This document shows, in pieces, positions 1-11,804 of a stretch of 64,000 nucleotides of DNA (position 1 is its first letter; each line of letters starts with the position of its first letter). The stretch lies in assembly GCF_021347895.1 (NCBI RefSeq), contig NC_067123.1:35451571-35515570 (forward strand), in the 5' to 3' direction. The stretch comes from Acanthochromis polyacanthus (taxonomy: Eukaryota; Chordata; Actinopteri; Pomacentridae). The notes under the pieces were generated by a model, which was given only the letters and a program-made list of their open reading frames with translations, was not told where the DNA came from and searched no databases. Both the position numbers and the translations under genes were made by a program.

Positions 1-680
1 TTTTCTATTCTCTATGCGCTCAAAACATAAGCTTCAATCGCAACCGTGATATTCAGTCATTCTTTGTATATTTAAGGGACTCACATTCAGTCGCCACAAC
101 ACCAGTGTGGTGACATCAAGGCGCTACATTATATCTGCCTCTCGTGAATTCCGATGTCTTTTTTGGCTTCATTTGACCTTTACCTCCGACGAACAAAGAC
201 GCTTTATGCAGCGTGATGCTGAAGGGACAAGGTTCACCAAGTCTGAGAACATTGTCCTTTTGTTGAAAAGTTTGTAGATAAAGTTGAAAAGTGGGAAATA
301 CAAGGAGTTCTTCAAAAGTGACGGGTACAAAGGGCCACCACCGAGGGCTCCAAAAGATTACACTTTTTACAGGACTGAGGAGGTAAAAAAAAAAAAGATA
401 AGATGAAGCTATGAACCATTACGTTTCAACGTTCAAACTTTGCATCCTGTTAATTAAACACAACCTCACCACAAGACGAACTGAGCTGCTGTATTTATTC
501 CTCACTTTTTTATTTCTTTAAAACTTTGCATTTTTTGCTAGGTTGGTACCATTTCTGCTTTTTAGTGTTTAGTGTACACAGGTTGTTTGGGTTCATATAG
601 ATATTGTAGTAGGTATTGAGCAATGGTTGAGCACAGTCACATACTTTAAACCCATTCATGTGTATTTCTTGAATAGTACT
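1..680. other. trps1 intron downstream of coding exon 2 (start of window)
   Basis: AT-rich, intron-like DNA lying 3' of the second trps1 coding exon in minus-strand sense. I see no further trps1 exon here: the conserved segment expected after NGTYDVQ in vertebrate TRPS1, leading into the second zinc finger, is absent, so the next exon lies beyond position 1. About 130-395 carries a coding-like relic, listed separately. The MITE at 681 starts immediately after this block. Confidence 0.6.
130..395 (+). pseudogene. Degraded coding-like relic, family unknown
   Basis: One plus-strand frame reads as protein-like sequence across about 80 codons with one internal stop. It includes the stretches SDEQRRFMQRDAEGTRFTKS and KYKEFFKSDGYKGPPPRAP and ends at an A-rich tract. 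Amino-acid composition is balanced, unlike the repeat-driven frames elsewhere in the window. There is no credible start codon. I do not recognise the family. A piece of transposon-encoded protein or a processed-gene fragment is possible; it may also be chance. Confidence 0.25.
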
Positions 681-1427
681 TGGGTCAATATATAATTGAC
701 AGACACTTGAAGTCCATGGGATACATCTCACATACATTTTCATTAAAAGTACAGAAACTAAGGCTTTTTTATGGTCATCATGATCATGTCTTTACAAATT
801 TCATCATTATTTATTCTGGAAACAATCACTTATTAATAAAAAAATGACTGGATATCACTAAAATGTCAACTCAATAACCATCCCAACTTAATCACAACCA
901 CTTTCTAATTAGGTAAACAATAATAAAATGAGCTCATTAAAAAATGTTTTGATTGTGTTGTTTTTACTAAGTTGACATAATCAAGACAGATATTTCTTTT
1001 TTGGCAATATCTCAAATTTTATATGGAATATAACATTGTATCACTTTCTACTAAGTTACCATTACAAAAACACCTCTCAAGAAAGTGTGTTAATTCCAGA
1101 TCACATGACCGGCTCCACATGATGTAATTTCCTCCTGAAGAAAAGACTGGAAGACTCCAAGGCTTTCTGAGTTATTTAATATAAAGTAGTGTGTGAATCA
1201 TGTGTGGATTTATGGCATGTCAACAGGTTTATTATAATATCTTTATAAATAACTTTCCATTTTATTCAATTGTATATATAATATTTTTGAAGATCTTTTG
1301 TGTAAAAATGCCATGTGGCGTTTGGTTATATGCGACCATGTTGATTTCAGACCTGAAAACAGCAAAAAATGTCAACTATAATACCTGTCGATAATGTCAG
1401 AAAAAGCCCAAATTACACATTGACTCA
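681..1427. mobile_element. MITE-like DNA transposon, copy 1
   Basis: This 747-bp non-coding block is a diverged copy of 13116-13802 in the same orientation. Long stretches such as the segment around 1087-1200 are nearly identical between the copies. The left end reads TGGGTCAATATATAAT and the right end is a decayed inverted version ending TGACTCA. The bases immediately flanking both ends are CT, fitting a 2-bp target duplication. No transposase is encoded, so it was mobilised in trans. The right end lies five bases outside the trps1 exon 2 boundary, so the element fills the first part of the downstream intron. Confidence 0.75.
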
Positions 1428-1432
1428 CTCAC
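1428..1432 (-). other. trps1: trps1 exon 2 splice donor (GTGAG + T from the MITE)
   Basis: In minus-strand sense the exon ends CAG and the intron begins GTGAGTGAGTCA. Positions +1 to +5 (GTGAG) are host sequence, and +6 (T, at 1427) is the terminal base of MITE copy 1. The consensus donor GTGAGT is therefore complete. Removing the element and one copy of its 2-bp duplication gives GTGAGTACT, so the original donor was equally good. Confidence 0.8.
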
Positions 1433-1548
1433 CTGTACGTCATATGTGCCGTTCATCATAACCGTCCTGTGCTGTGGACTCTGTATATCTAGCCTCGTCT
1501 TCCCCAACTCTTTGGCTTGGCTCCTCTGCCCTTGCCCTGCCTGAATGT
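1433..1548 (-). CDS. trps1: trps1 coding exon 2 (partial gene)
   Basis: This 116-nt internal exon of the zinc-finger repressor TRPS1 encodes, with one base from the previous exon, 39 codons (DIQAGQGQRS... to MMNGTYDVQ). The C-terminal part matches the vertebrate TRPS1 segment LLNGTYDVQ almost exactly. The preceding Gln/Lys-rich stretch is poorly conserved and lies between the first and second zinc fingers. The acceptor is a pyrimidine-rich tract ending TGTCAG at 1549-1550, and the donor is CAG/GTGAGT at 1431-1432. The junction with the upstream exon is G+AC, giving Asp in frame, and the exon ends in phase 0. No cysteine/histidine finger is encoded here, so this is a linker segment. The MITE sits directly against its 3' splice boundary. 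Confidence 0.88.
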
Positions 1549-2667
1549 CTGACATGAAATACAAGAAGGGGTCAGACCGGTAGAAACATAAACAAAGCAG
1601 GGTCAAGCTGCTTGAGGCACAAAACAGGAAAAGAATCTGCGAACAAGTCAATCATCTGGACAGAAGGAAAACAGTTGTTGGAGGTGACTGGAACACACCC
1701 TGAGCAGGTCGAACTTAATGTCCTCAGCTTCCATTGTAAATTAAAGAAAACACATCTATTTGAGTTTTTAGATCTCTGCCCTCTGTTTTATCACATCTGA
1801 TTTGCTTTAAACTTTTTTTTTATCATAAACTATAATTATGTAATATGGTATTTGTGTAACTTTAGATCAGCATTGGAAGTACTTTAAGACAATTTAGAAA
1901 AAATTGCCCATCGAAACACTTTCAGCATGTTATTAATGTATTGAAATTTAAATCTAAGTTTGAACAACAATATCTCTGGAACTATTAAAGATAAAAGCCT
2001 GAATTTGTCTCTGTTATTTCTCATCATATCATTGATTCATGATCTGCAACATCGGAAAAGTAGATTAAAATAATCTCTGATAATGGGTGAGTTAAAATCT
2101 GAAAAAAGAAAATTTGAAGCAGTCATGTAAAGTCCCAAAGTAATAATTCAGAAGTCGTGGAGTGATTCAGAATGAATGGCGTGATGAGTAATAGCAGCCA
2201 AATTGTCAGGCATCTATATTCAGTAGTTCCTGAGATATTGTCATCCAAACACAAATTCAAATGTTGGAAAAAAATTTACTAAAAGTGGGTCGACGGGCAA
2301 TTTTTGAACATTTTTAGCTCGGAAAGTACTTGATATACTCAGCAAAAATTTTAGTAAAATCTATCTATGCATTTTTGTGAAATATCTATCAAAATTTCTG
2401 GCAAATCAGACATGGTTGAGCATTGTTCTATCAATATAATAGTCTGAGATGGAGTGAGGCATTTATATTAACACAAAAAAGACTAGTATCGGTATTTTTG
2501 GCTGTTTTGGTTCAGATTCCACTACATGTGTGTCTGCCAAGGCTTAATCAGTGATGCTCACTTTACAAAGTAACGCAAGGATCCATTCCATTTTCCATTT
2601 AGAACTATTTCATGTCAACAGGCGTCAGAAGACAAGTGGAAAACACTTGAAACACAGCCGGAGTTAC
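1549..2667 (-). other. trps1: trps1 intron between coding exons 1 and 2
   Basis: 1119-bp AT-rich intron. In minus-strand sense it starts GTAACT at 2667-2666 after exon sequence CTAG, and ends in a pyrimidine-rich stretch with TGTCAG at 1549-1550. The phases of the flanking exons agree (one base plus two). I see no gene, clear transposon end or long microsatellite within it. Confidence 0.75.
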
Positions 2668-3418
2668 CTAGAGGTGTGTGTTGAGGAGCCATGTTGTGGA
2701 GGGCCAGGATGTGCGTGTCGAGGGCAGCATCCTGTCGTGTGCGGTTGTGGAGACCCAGGTGATACTTCCTAAAGTGCTTCACCAGGTCGGCGGGGTCGTT
2801 GCCGTAGTAACCGTAGCCGCACACATTGCACTTGAAGTCCTGGAGTTTGGGCGAGGGGCTGGAGGAGAGCGGCGGGGTGTCGGTCGTCGACTCCTCCCCT
2901 CCTCCTTCCTGCCGGGGGAGGAGGAGGTGGTGGTGGTGATGTTGGTGGTGGGGAGCGGAGGGGAAAGGAGGGGTGAGGTGATCGGCCTCCCCCCTGTCTC
3001 TGTCGCCCCTCTCCCCCTCCTCTAACCCTTTCTCCCCATCCTCGGGCTCAGACTGGCTCTCAGGTCTGTCGGTCGCCATCGCCGCCGCCGCTGGTCCTCC
3101 TTGCTTGGCCCTCCCTCCTCCCCTCCTCCCCCCTCTCTCTTCATTACCGTAGCGATCGCTGACGGACGAGGGGGAGACGGATGAGGAAATGCACTCGCTC
3201 TCCCCCTCCTCCTCCTCGTGTTGCTGCTGCTCCTCGTCCGCTCGGATCCGCTCGGAGGATTCCGGTTCGGAGGGTCGGTTGATTCGCTCGGCCTCTGCCC
3301 CCACTCTCCCCTCCTCCTCCCCTTCTTCCTCCTCTTCTCCCGCTGGCCTCCTCCCCTCTTCTTCCTCCTCCTCTTCACCTCCCACACTCCGGATAGGGGG
3401 ATTCTTCTTCCTCACCAT
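2668..3418 (-). CDS. trps1: trps1 first coding exon: start codon, acidic N-terminus, first C2H2 zinc finger
   Basis: This exon encodes the N-terminal 250 residues plus one base of TRPS1, a nuclear repressor of GATA-regulated genes with roles in cartilage, hair and kidney development in mammals. It begins MVRKKNPP, identical to the TRPS1 start. Residues 15-40 and 62-72 are Glu-rich, 88-115 are Gly/Arg/Ala-rich, and 157-167 form a His/Leu run ([11 protein letters not shown]). Residues 192-243 hold the strongly conserved block [20 protein letters not shown] through ILALHNM, an atypical C2H2 finger with C197, C200, H215 and H220. The region between residues 10 and 190 bears little resemblance to the mammalian sequence. 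The exon ends at an AG/GTAACT donor (2666-2667). An open frame continues to 2615, but that part is intronic. The start at 3418 is supported by identity to MVRKKNPP and by a splice acceptor just upstream. Confidence 0.95.
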
Positions 3419-3443
3419 CTCTAAAATGCACAGAAAAAGTTAT
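3419..3443 (-). other. trps1: Splice acceptor of trps1 first coding exon
   Basis: In minus-strand sense, AACTTTTTCTGTGCATTTTAG is followed by AG and then ATG. The pyrimidine-rich tract and first AG (3421-3422) make a good 3' splice site, leaving AG as the last two 5'UTR bases. Use of the second AG at 3419-3420 cannot be excluded. This shows that at least one upstream non-coding exon exists, as in mammalian TRPS1. Confidence 0.75.
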
Positions 3444-3453
3444 GCTTAGTTTC

Positions 3454-3455
<2 letters not shown>

Positions 3456-3518
<63 letters not shown>
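3456..3518. repeat. (GT)n microsatellite, about 31 units, next to the acceptor
   Basis: Uninterrupted GT dinucleotides, read as (CA)n in the trps1 transcript. The tract starts about 33 nt upstream of the first coding exon's AG. It is followed by an AT-rich TATACATATATA stretch. Confidence 0.97.
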
Positions 3519-3521
<3 letters not shown>

Positions 3522-3783
3522 CATATATATTTATGAAGATAGCAGGGGATAAAAATAGACAGTTGACTAAAACATGCAAGGTGTCTTCAGAGCTCCAATG
3601 ATATTCTGTGGATTACATGCAAACACGCACACAACATTTTCTGACAATGATGCACAGAACGGCTTTGATTCAATTTACAAACTTCTTTGAAAGCTGAAAT
3701 CTGTGACGATCCCCAACCACAAACCTCGTCAAAGAAAAACAGACGCGACAAATCAGAAACATCTCAGCTGTGAGGGATATTTT

Positions 3784-3785
<2 letters not shown>
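3519..3785. other. Intron, no recognisable feature
   Basis: Unique-looking intronic sequence between two long GT tracts. I see no exon, transposon or motif worth calling. Confidence 0.5.

Positions 3786-3849
<64 letters not shown>
3786..3849. repeat. (GT)n microsatellite, about 32 units
   Basis: Uninterrupted GT tract, the second of a pair only about 270 bp apart. The open frames of poly Val-Cys or His-Thr across it are artefacts of the repeat. Confidence 0.97.
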
Positions 3850-3850
<1 letters not shown>

Positions 3851-5131
3851 GAGATGGCTGTCGCACACACCCGTCAAGCAACTTTTTGCCTCTTTTTTTC
3901 CCCCCCTAACTAGGGACTGGAGTGAATCTTTTTTATCGTTATGGAAACCATCCGTGAGAATCCTCGACACGTGACCACATCAAAACCCAAACCATATCAG
4001 AGAGACTGAGACGGCGACGGGGAGGAGGGTGAGGCACAGGGAGAGAGAGAGAAACGGGGGGGAGACAGACACCGGAGAGAGACGGGGGAGAATGGCCAAC
4101 ACACAACCACATCAAACCGTACATCCCATATCAGAAAGATGGATGAGGGAGGCGGCCGACTGCAATTCATCCCCTCCAGCCCTCCAAATTTCTCTTTCTT
4201 TTTTGCATCTCTTTCCTGCGTGCTTTTCATTCATTTTCTGGCTCGCAAACTCTCTCTCTGTCATCCCTCACTGTCTCTCGTGCTCTCTCTGCGTCACCTC
4301 CTGTCCTTTGGTTTCCTCCGTTTTCTTTATTCTCTCTTTCTTGCCTGTTTTTCTTCTTCATTTCATACCCTCATTTTTCTTCCATCCCTCTCTAATGCTC
4401 TCTCTCTCTCTTGACCTTTCGCCCTTTCCATGTCTTTCTCAGCGCCACGCTCATTTATAATCAGCGTAAAACAGCGCTATCAAACAAAAAAAAAGCATAT
4501 TCCTTTCATTTTTCTACCCTGTCATGCCTTCTTTCACATGCAAGAATAATTGCCGAAATTCCGCCATTAAAGTTTCTTCTTTCTCTTCTTCCATCGCTCC
4601 CCTTCTCCCACCAGCCCTCCGCCCCCTGCCTTATAATCACTATACAAAGCCATCAAATAACCAAGCATGTGTTTTATGTTAAACCATAATCTTTCTTTTG
4701 TTCAAAAAGAGAACAATTGTGGTCGCGCTGTTCACAACAGTCGTGACAGGGAGATACTGCGTGTTTTTTTTTTTCTTGCAAGAATGCATGCTTGCGCGCG
4801 CGAGCTTGTGTTTATTTGTGGTCGTTCAGTTCATATTCAGTCGTAAACACACTCAACTCGTTGACCCATACGCCGTCTTTGTATGCGTGCGTGCGTGTTC
4901 GGTCATAAACAAAAGCCAACAGACGCCTGATAGACGCCAAAAGTGATCACTTTTAGATCAATGCAATATGAGGGAGAAAGAATGTGTGTGTGAGCAATGC
5001 ATATTCGACGGCGCGCCAGGAAGAGAGATAGCATGTGTGCCACGCTGTGAGTAACTATCTTGGTATGGGAGATAAACACTTATTGTTATTTACTGATAGC
5101 AAACCTGCAAAAAATTTAGGCATGAGAGAAT

Positions 5132-5138
<7 letters not shown>
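3850..5138. other. Intron with strand-asymmetric purine/pyrimidine tracts
   Basis: About 4020-4090 is purine-rich (GAGAG, GGGGGAGA), and about 4170-4440 is strongly pyrimidine-rich (CTCTCTC, TTCTTC) on the plus strand. A short direct duplication, roughly ACCACATCAAA...ATATCAGA, occurs near 3976 and again near 4106. About 4790-5040 has short alternating GC/GT runs such as GCGCGCGCGAG. No exon is evident; the open frames here are compositional. Confidence 0.5.

Positions 5139-5181
<43 letters not shown>
5139..5181. repeat. (CA)n microsatellite, about 21 units
   Basis: Nearly pure CA tract in the trps1 5' intron. Confidence 0.95.
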
Positions 5182-6949
<1,768 letters not shown>

Positions 6950-7106
6950 GCAGCACAACAGTTCAGTTATCGCAACTGGTTCTGCGATTGCTGCATTATT
7001 TTAATTATTTTTGTGGTAAAATAAGTATTTTCTAGCCTAAAAACTGAAAACAATATAAAAACAAGGGGTCTGGAACGTAATCCCCGTGACAGACGAAGGA
7101 CCACTG
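6950..7106. mobile_element. pogo/Tigger-like transposon end fragment
   Basis: The right end reads GGTCTGGAACGTAATCCCCG, then GTGACAGACGAAGGACCACTG, followed by TA at 7107-7108. This closely resembles the inverted terminus of fish pogo/Tigger-like elements, whose other end begins CAGTGGTCC. I could not find the matching left terminus, so the left boundary given is approximate. No transposase coding remains. Confidence 0.5.
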
Positions 7107-7108
7107 TA

Positions 7109-8874
7109 TTGGTATCAGCGTATAAATTGCCCATATGTGCCAATATGAAAATGCATGTATATATATATATGTATATATACTGTATAAACTATATTGGCCA
7201 ATACAGCAATTACTTTTTTAAAATTAGAGCCATCATTGACACTAAAAATCCAGAACTTTTATGTTTTAAAAAGTGAAAAAAAGATGGGGAAAAAATCTAA
7301 TTTTCTTGTTTAGCTGAACTAACCGAGATATTGATTGAACGCTCATAAAATTCCAGCAAAAACTAACATGTAAGGAGCTGAAACCAGCAAATTAACTAAC
7401 TTTTGCTGGCTACATGATTTCAACGATTCTTTTGCTGGTACTCAATTTGGCTATTAAAACTGCTTATTTCAACACTATAAAGCACTGGGTGTGAATCCTG
7501 TCATTTCTTCTACACTGTAAGTGTCTATGTGTGACTTTTACTGTGAAATTAACAACATGTAACTCTGGTTCAACCACATGGTGTGTATAGGATCATCATA
7601 TAACACCAGCCTAACACTGAAATCAAAGTGGGTATTTTTTTTCCCATTCAAGAAACAAAGTCAGATCTCACTAATGGAGAAAAACAGATTACCAGTGCAG
7701 CTAAACCATTTCACCCAGTGACTCTGAGCTCATTCTCTAAATGCATATTATTGAGTCACGGTAATGGATGGATTTGATACCGAATCTCAACACATCTACA
7801 AATTCCTGCTGCCTCCACATATCTCAGCTCCTCTCCTCCCCGTGGGACAGCTGGAGTTGGCATCTCCATCTTTCATAAACAAAGGATTAATGTGCAACAT
7901 ATGAAGAAATAATGCTAAAGGCAAGGTCCCGTTACACAGAGAGAGCTCTCAAGCTTTTCTCTGCTTTTTGATCTGCGTCATTCAGCCTCTTCATGTTACC
8001 CTCTCAGCCTTTATCCCTATGCTTCCTCCTCCTCATCATCTGTCCTTACTTTTGTCGATTAGTACCATCACCTCTCTGTTTTGTTGGGTCTTTTATGAAA
8101 CTTTCAAAAGATGCATATAGATTTATGGGTAAGTGTGGGCACACTGAGGAGGAGCATAGTTAAAAACAGAAGCAAGAGGAAAAGGAGAAGGAAGGTAAGG
8201 ACTCTTAATTAAAATAAAAACCCTCGCTATGTCTCTGTGAGAGGGAGGCAAAAGGAAGGAGAGAGGGAGGACAGAAGATTGCAGGGGAGGAGAAGTTTTA
8301 GACAGCAAAATGAATATATTTTCTTCTTTTAAGAGGAAATAAAGGGAGATTGTCTTGGGAAATGGATAGACTGAAATAGGAGCAAAGGAACGAAGGAGGA
8401 GAGAAAAAGGCAGGAAGCAAAGAGCAGATAAGCTCCACATACTAATAAGCATCTCCCCAAAAAATAGATGACTTGTATATCTCCTTTAAAGCTTCCTCTA
8501 AGGCCCAAAGTAGGTTGAAATGTTGCCAATGGAGAAACACATGGAGAGGGGCATTTCAAAGACCACCTCTCATCCTTCAAAGTTGAGGAACGACAAAAAT
8601 AACTGCCCATTATTTAATTTTTTTTTTTTTTTACTGATTCTAGCACATTTTGGGTCTAATTTGTCCCACGCTGGAGATGGAGTCGTGCATCAGGTCAGAC
8701 TTCCAGCTGGTTGCCCCTCAAACAACCTGCAGCGTAATGACTGGTGGATTTAAACCAATTCTGAAACCCACAATGAGACTTCAAGTTTATTTTGACTAAC
8801 AGAATAAAACCATTCTTTCCCAGATGTAGGCTTCTGTGGCTTAGGTGAGGCGGGGAACAGTGAGCGACTGTGTG
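7109..8874. other. Intron, nothing specific recognised
   Basis: AT-rich DNA with a short (AT)n patch near 7157-7170, an A-rich stretch and some GA-rich sequence at 8160-8420. No exon, SINE or terminal repeat is called. Confidence 0.45.
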
Positions 8875-9489
8875 TGGAGGTGTGATTATGAGATGTTCGG
8901 AAGTGCAATCAAAACGTTTTGTTACCGTTTGTGTTGTGTGTGGACCAAGCATGTCATGGTCACGTATGGTCATGCGCTATCGGCATTTGGACCTGTGATA
9001 CCCATGTTTTCGTGACCAAAGGTAGATGCCTATTTGCAATTTTTCAATAGACCAAAAATGTCTAAGGGAGAATATTCGGTGCAACCAACCTGAACTTTGG
9101 CACGATAACCGCAACTGCTCCACGCACCCACTAGGTACAGTGATTATGCACAGGTTTTTTTTTGTGGTCACAACAACACAATCGTCTTTCCTCACCCTCC
9201 CTACTCGCCAGATTTGGCTCCCTGATGCTTCCAAAAAAATTAAATTCAAGTTGAAGGGTTGCCATTTGGAAAAGGAGAAGGAGATTCAGCACCCACTGCT
9301 GATGGTGCATGACATTCTGAAATAATGGGGCTCACAGGGAGTGCTCCAAGCATTTCAGGAGCACTGGGAGCAGTGTATTGCCTCGCAAGGAGAATATTTT
9401 GATGGAGATGGCAGCCAAATATGAATCAGGTGTGGTTTTTGATTTTAATATGATATGACATGATTAGAACATTTTTGATCACACCTCGT
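8875..9489 (+). mobile_element. Internally deleted mariner-family relic
   Basis: A plus-strand frame near 9060-9115 reads LRENIRCNQPELWHDN, and another near 9173-9223 reads NNTIVFPHPPYSPDLAP, the hallmark block before the last catalytic Asp of mariner transposases. A third frame near 9330-9420 reads QAFQEHWEQCIASQGEYFDG, the typical C-terminus. The frames are broken by frameshifts and stops. The ends carry a decayed inverted repeat (GAGGTGTGAT near 8877 and ATCACACCTC near 9478-9487), with TA after the right end. About 600 bp instead of the usual 1.3 kb, so most of the N-terminus is lost. Dead. Confidence 0.8.
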
Positions 9490-9953
9490 TAAAGATACTT
9501 TCCTTATCTGAATAAATGTCTTCCTCCTCACATTCTCCTAAATAATACACAGTCTAGATGTGTCAGTAGATAACCTTCAGTTTAAAGCAAAAATAAAATA
9601 AAAAACGTATTTCAGACAGTACCTGATATGGGTAAAAATATGCATTTTTAAATATTTTTTGAGACTTTTAATTTCATATATGGTCTGATGAAAGAAGAGG
9701 TTACTATGTGGAAATGTGGTCAAGCTGTAACTACTTGTATTTTCAAGCTAATTTAGTTTATAAAAGTAAGTGAACAATAACATTTACTCATCAGAATCTC
9801 CTTATGTTGTCCGCGAAATTAAAAATTCAACTTCAAAACGTTCGAATCGAATCGAATTCTCAAATTACAGAAGCCAGAAACATCAGATGTTTGGTGTTTT
9901 TACTTAAACGCTTATGTGTCCCATATTTTGGAACATTTCCCACTAACCCATTA
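9490..9953. other. Intron, AT-rich, no feature
   Basis: I see nothing beyond AT-rich sequence between two transposon relics. Confidence 0.5.
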
Positions 9954-10463
9954 CAGAAGGTCATCAGTTTACGATGTCCTCGACTTACGCTGTTTCACCG
10001 TTATATCAGAACTGATTACGGGCTAGTCCTTGGTTTAACGTACGGTGTCTCATCGTTACATCGGAACTGGTTCAGTGGAATTACTTGGCAAGCGGAGCAG
10101 ACGAATACATCGTCACGTGGTGAGCAGAGCAGATAAATAATGTATATAGAGCAGTAATGCGGCGCTATAAGACGGCTTTGTTTGAATTTCCCATCACATT
10201 GGATTATGCTACATTTGTGAACTTCTTTACAGCTCCCAAGCGTAAGTCAGATTGACATTTTCACTGGTACTTTCCTACAGAATTGTGTTTCAGTGTGAGC
10301 TAATGACTGTCGTTACTGTAGTTGTACAAATATGTAAACTGATCGATATTGTGATGCACGTAATGGCTTTGTTCACGTTTTCACCAGAGTTCCCACTTAC
10401 TTCAAAAATCAACTTGCGTCACACCGTAGGAATGGAACTCCGACGCAAGTTGAGAACCCCCTG
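9954..10463 (+). mobile_element. pogo/Tigger-like relic with decayed transposase start
   Basis: The left part has TCCTCGACTTACGCTGTTTC and the right end has GACGCAAGTTGAGAACCCCC, an imperfect inverted repeat typical of pogo/Tigger termini. TA precedes the left end (9952-9953). At 10229-10252 the frame reads TAPKRKSD, matching the start MAPKRKSD of CENP-B/pogo-type transposases with the start codon mutated from ATG to ACA. The rest of the transposase is missing, so the element is an internally deleted copy. Confidence 0.65.
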
Positions 10464-11772
10464 TCCCAAGTCTGTGTTCTCCAGGGTGACTAGTTGATTG
10501 GTTGGTTGATATTCTTTAATCAAACCAAATTCTCATTGGCCAGACAATCACCAGTGTTACTTTTCTAAGGACTAAAATGCTACATCAACAGCCATCCAGA
10601 ATAAATCCATTGGCTAGCTGGATTATATTCCTCCACAGTTCTTAAGCTGGGATCGTTAATCGATAAGCAGGCTCACACTGGTCTGCTTTGCGTCTACTGT
10701 TATCATTTCAGTATCATATAAAGAGGTTAAAATGATTGAATATGCAGCAAATTGTGGCTTTTTATTCCAGTCAACCAAGATTTTCTTTCACTGACTCCAT
10801 CACGTGCCATTCACGAAGATATCTTCCCTGGAAGGACACCATCTGTTGCCGTTGATGTTGCGAGCGTTACAGCTTTTATGCCCGTGTTGTACCACTCAGG
10901 AGTCGTTTATTTATTTGAAAATGTCACAGATTATTTCTTCTAAGAAGGCCACTGATGCACAAAATGGCAGTCACGCTGAAGTGGCTTATAGCTTGAGGTT
11001 ACGTGTCAGTGAATGAAAGCAGCTGAACAAAATATTAATGAAAGCGCGCGTGACCATTTTCTGTAGCGACGCAGGGAAAACTGATCAGCCCCGTGAAACC
11101 AAGCCCATTTACAGTGGTGGGGACAATAATAAGAAACGGTCACAAGTGCACGCTGCGATGGTGCGCTTAGTTTCAAGCGCAGGATTGGAGGGCGCGTGTG
11201 TCTGGCCTCTTCCAGAAACATGGGGATGAGGGAAGGAAAGTTGGCTGGGGGGAGGATTTCTGTTATGGGGGGGACTAGCAACAGCTTGGAATTGATTTTG
11301 CAGAGGCAGGAGTCTAATTGAAGGTAGGGAGGGGGTGTGAGTGAGAAACAGAAGGAGGGAGAGCGAGGAGGACGACATAAAATCACAGAGAGACAGAGTC
11401 CACCTGCCATTTTAAGACTAAAAGCTTTCAGTTGACTACTAGGCCCCTAATCAATGCCAGAATCCTTGCTCGCATACACACACACACACACTTCATCTGC
11501 CGGAGCCCAATTCATTCCTGCCACGGATCAAGCAAATCACACACACACACACACACACACACGCATACGCAGACACACTCTCCCAGAGTGTAGGACTCAT
11601 TTGTAATGGGGTAACAGCATGCAAACTATGTCATCTTAAATGTCAAACTTAATCAGAGGTTCACATTTCAATACCTCTCGGTCGTTATGAGCCTCCCTCC
11701 CTCTGTTTCTACTTCTTTTTCACACTCTGGATGGCCCTCTGCTAACTTCTCACTATACCGGTCCAATTCACA

Positions 11773-11804
<32 letters not shown>

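Noticed and set aside
2615..2667. Extension of the trps1 frame beyond residue 250
   Set aside because: The frame runs past a consensus AG/GTAACT donor, and the downstream residues do not resemble TRPS1; joining to 1433-1548 restores similarity in phase.
2678..3449. Open frames on the plus strand opposite the first trps1 exon
   Set aside because: Antisense shadows of the Glu-rich coding repeats (GAG/CTC); no start context, splice sites or recognisable protein.
9026..9325. 99-codon open frame taken as a gene
   Set aside because: It is one frame of the decayed mariner transposase, with frameshifts relative to the family.
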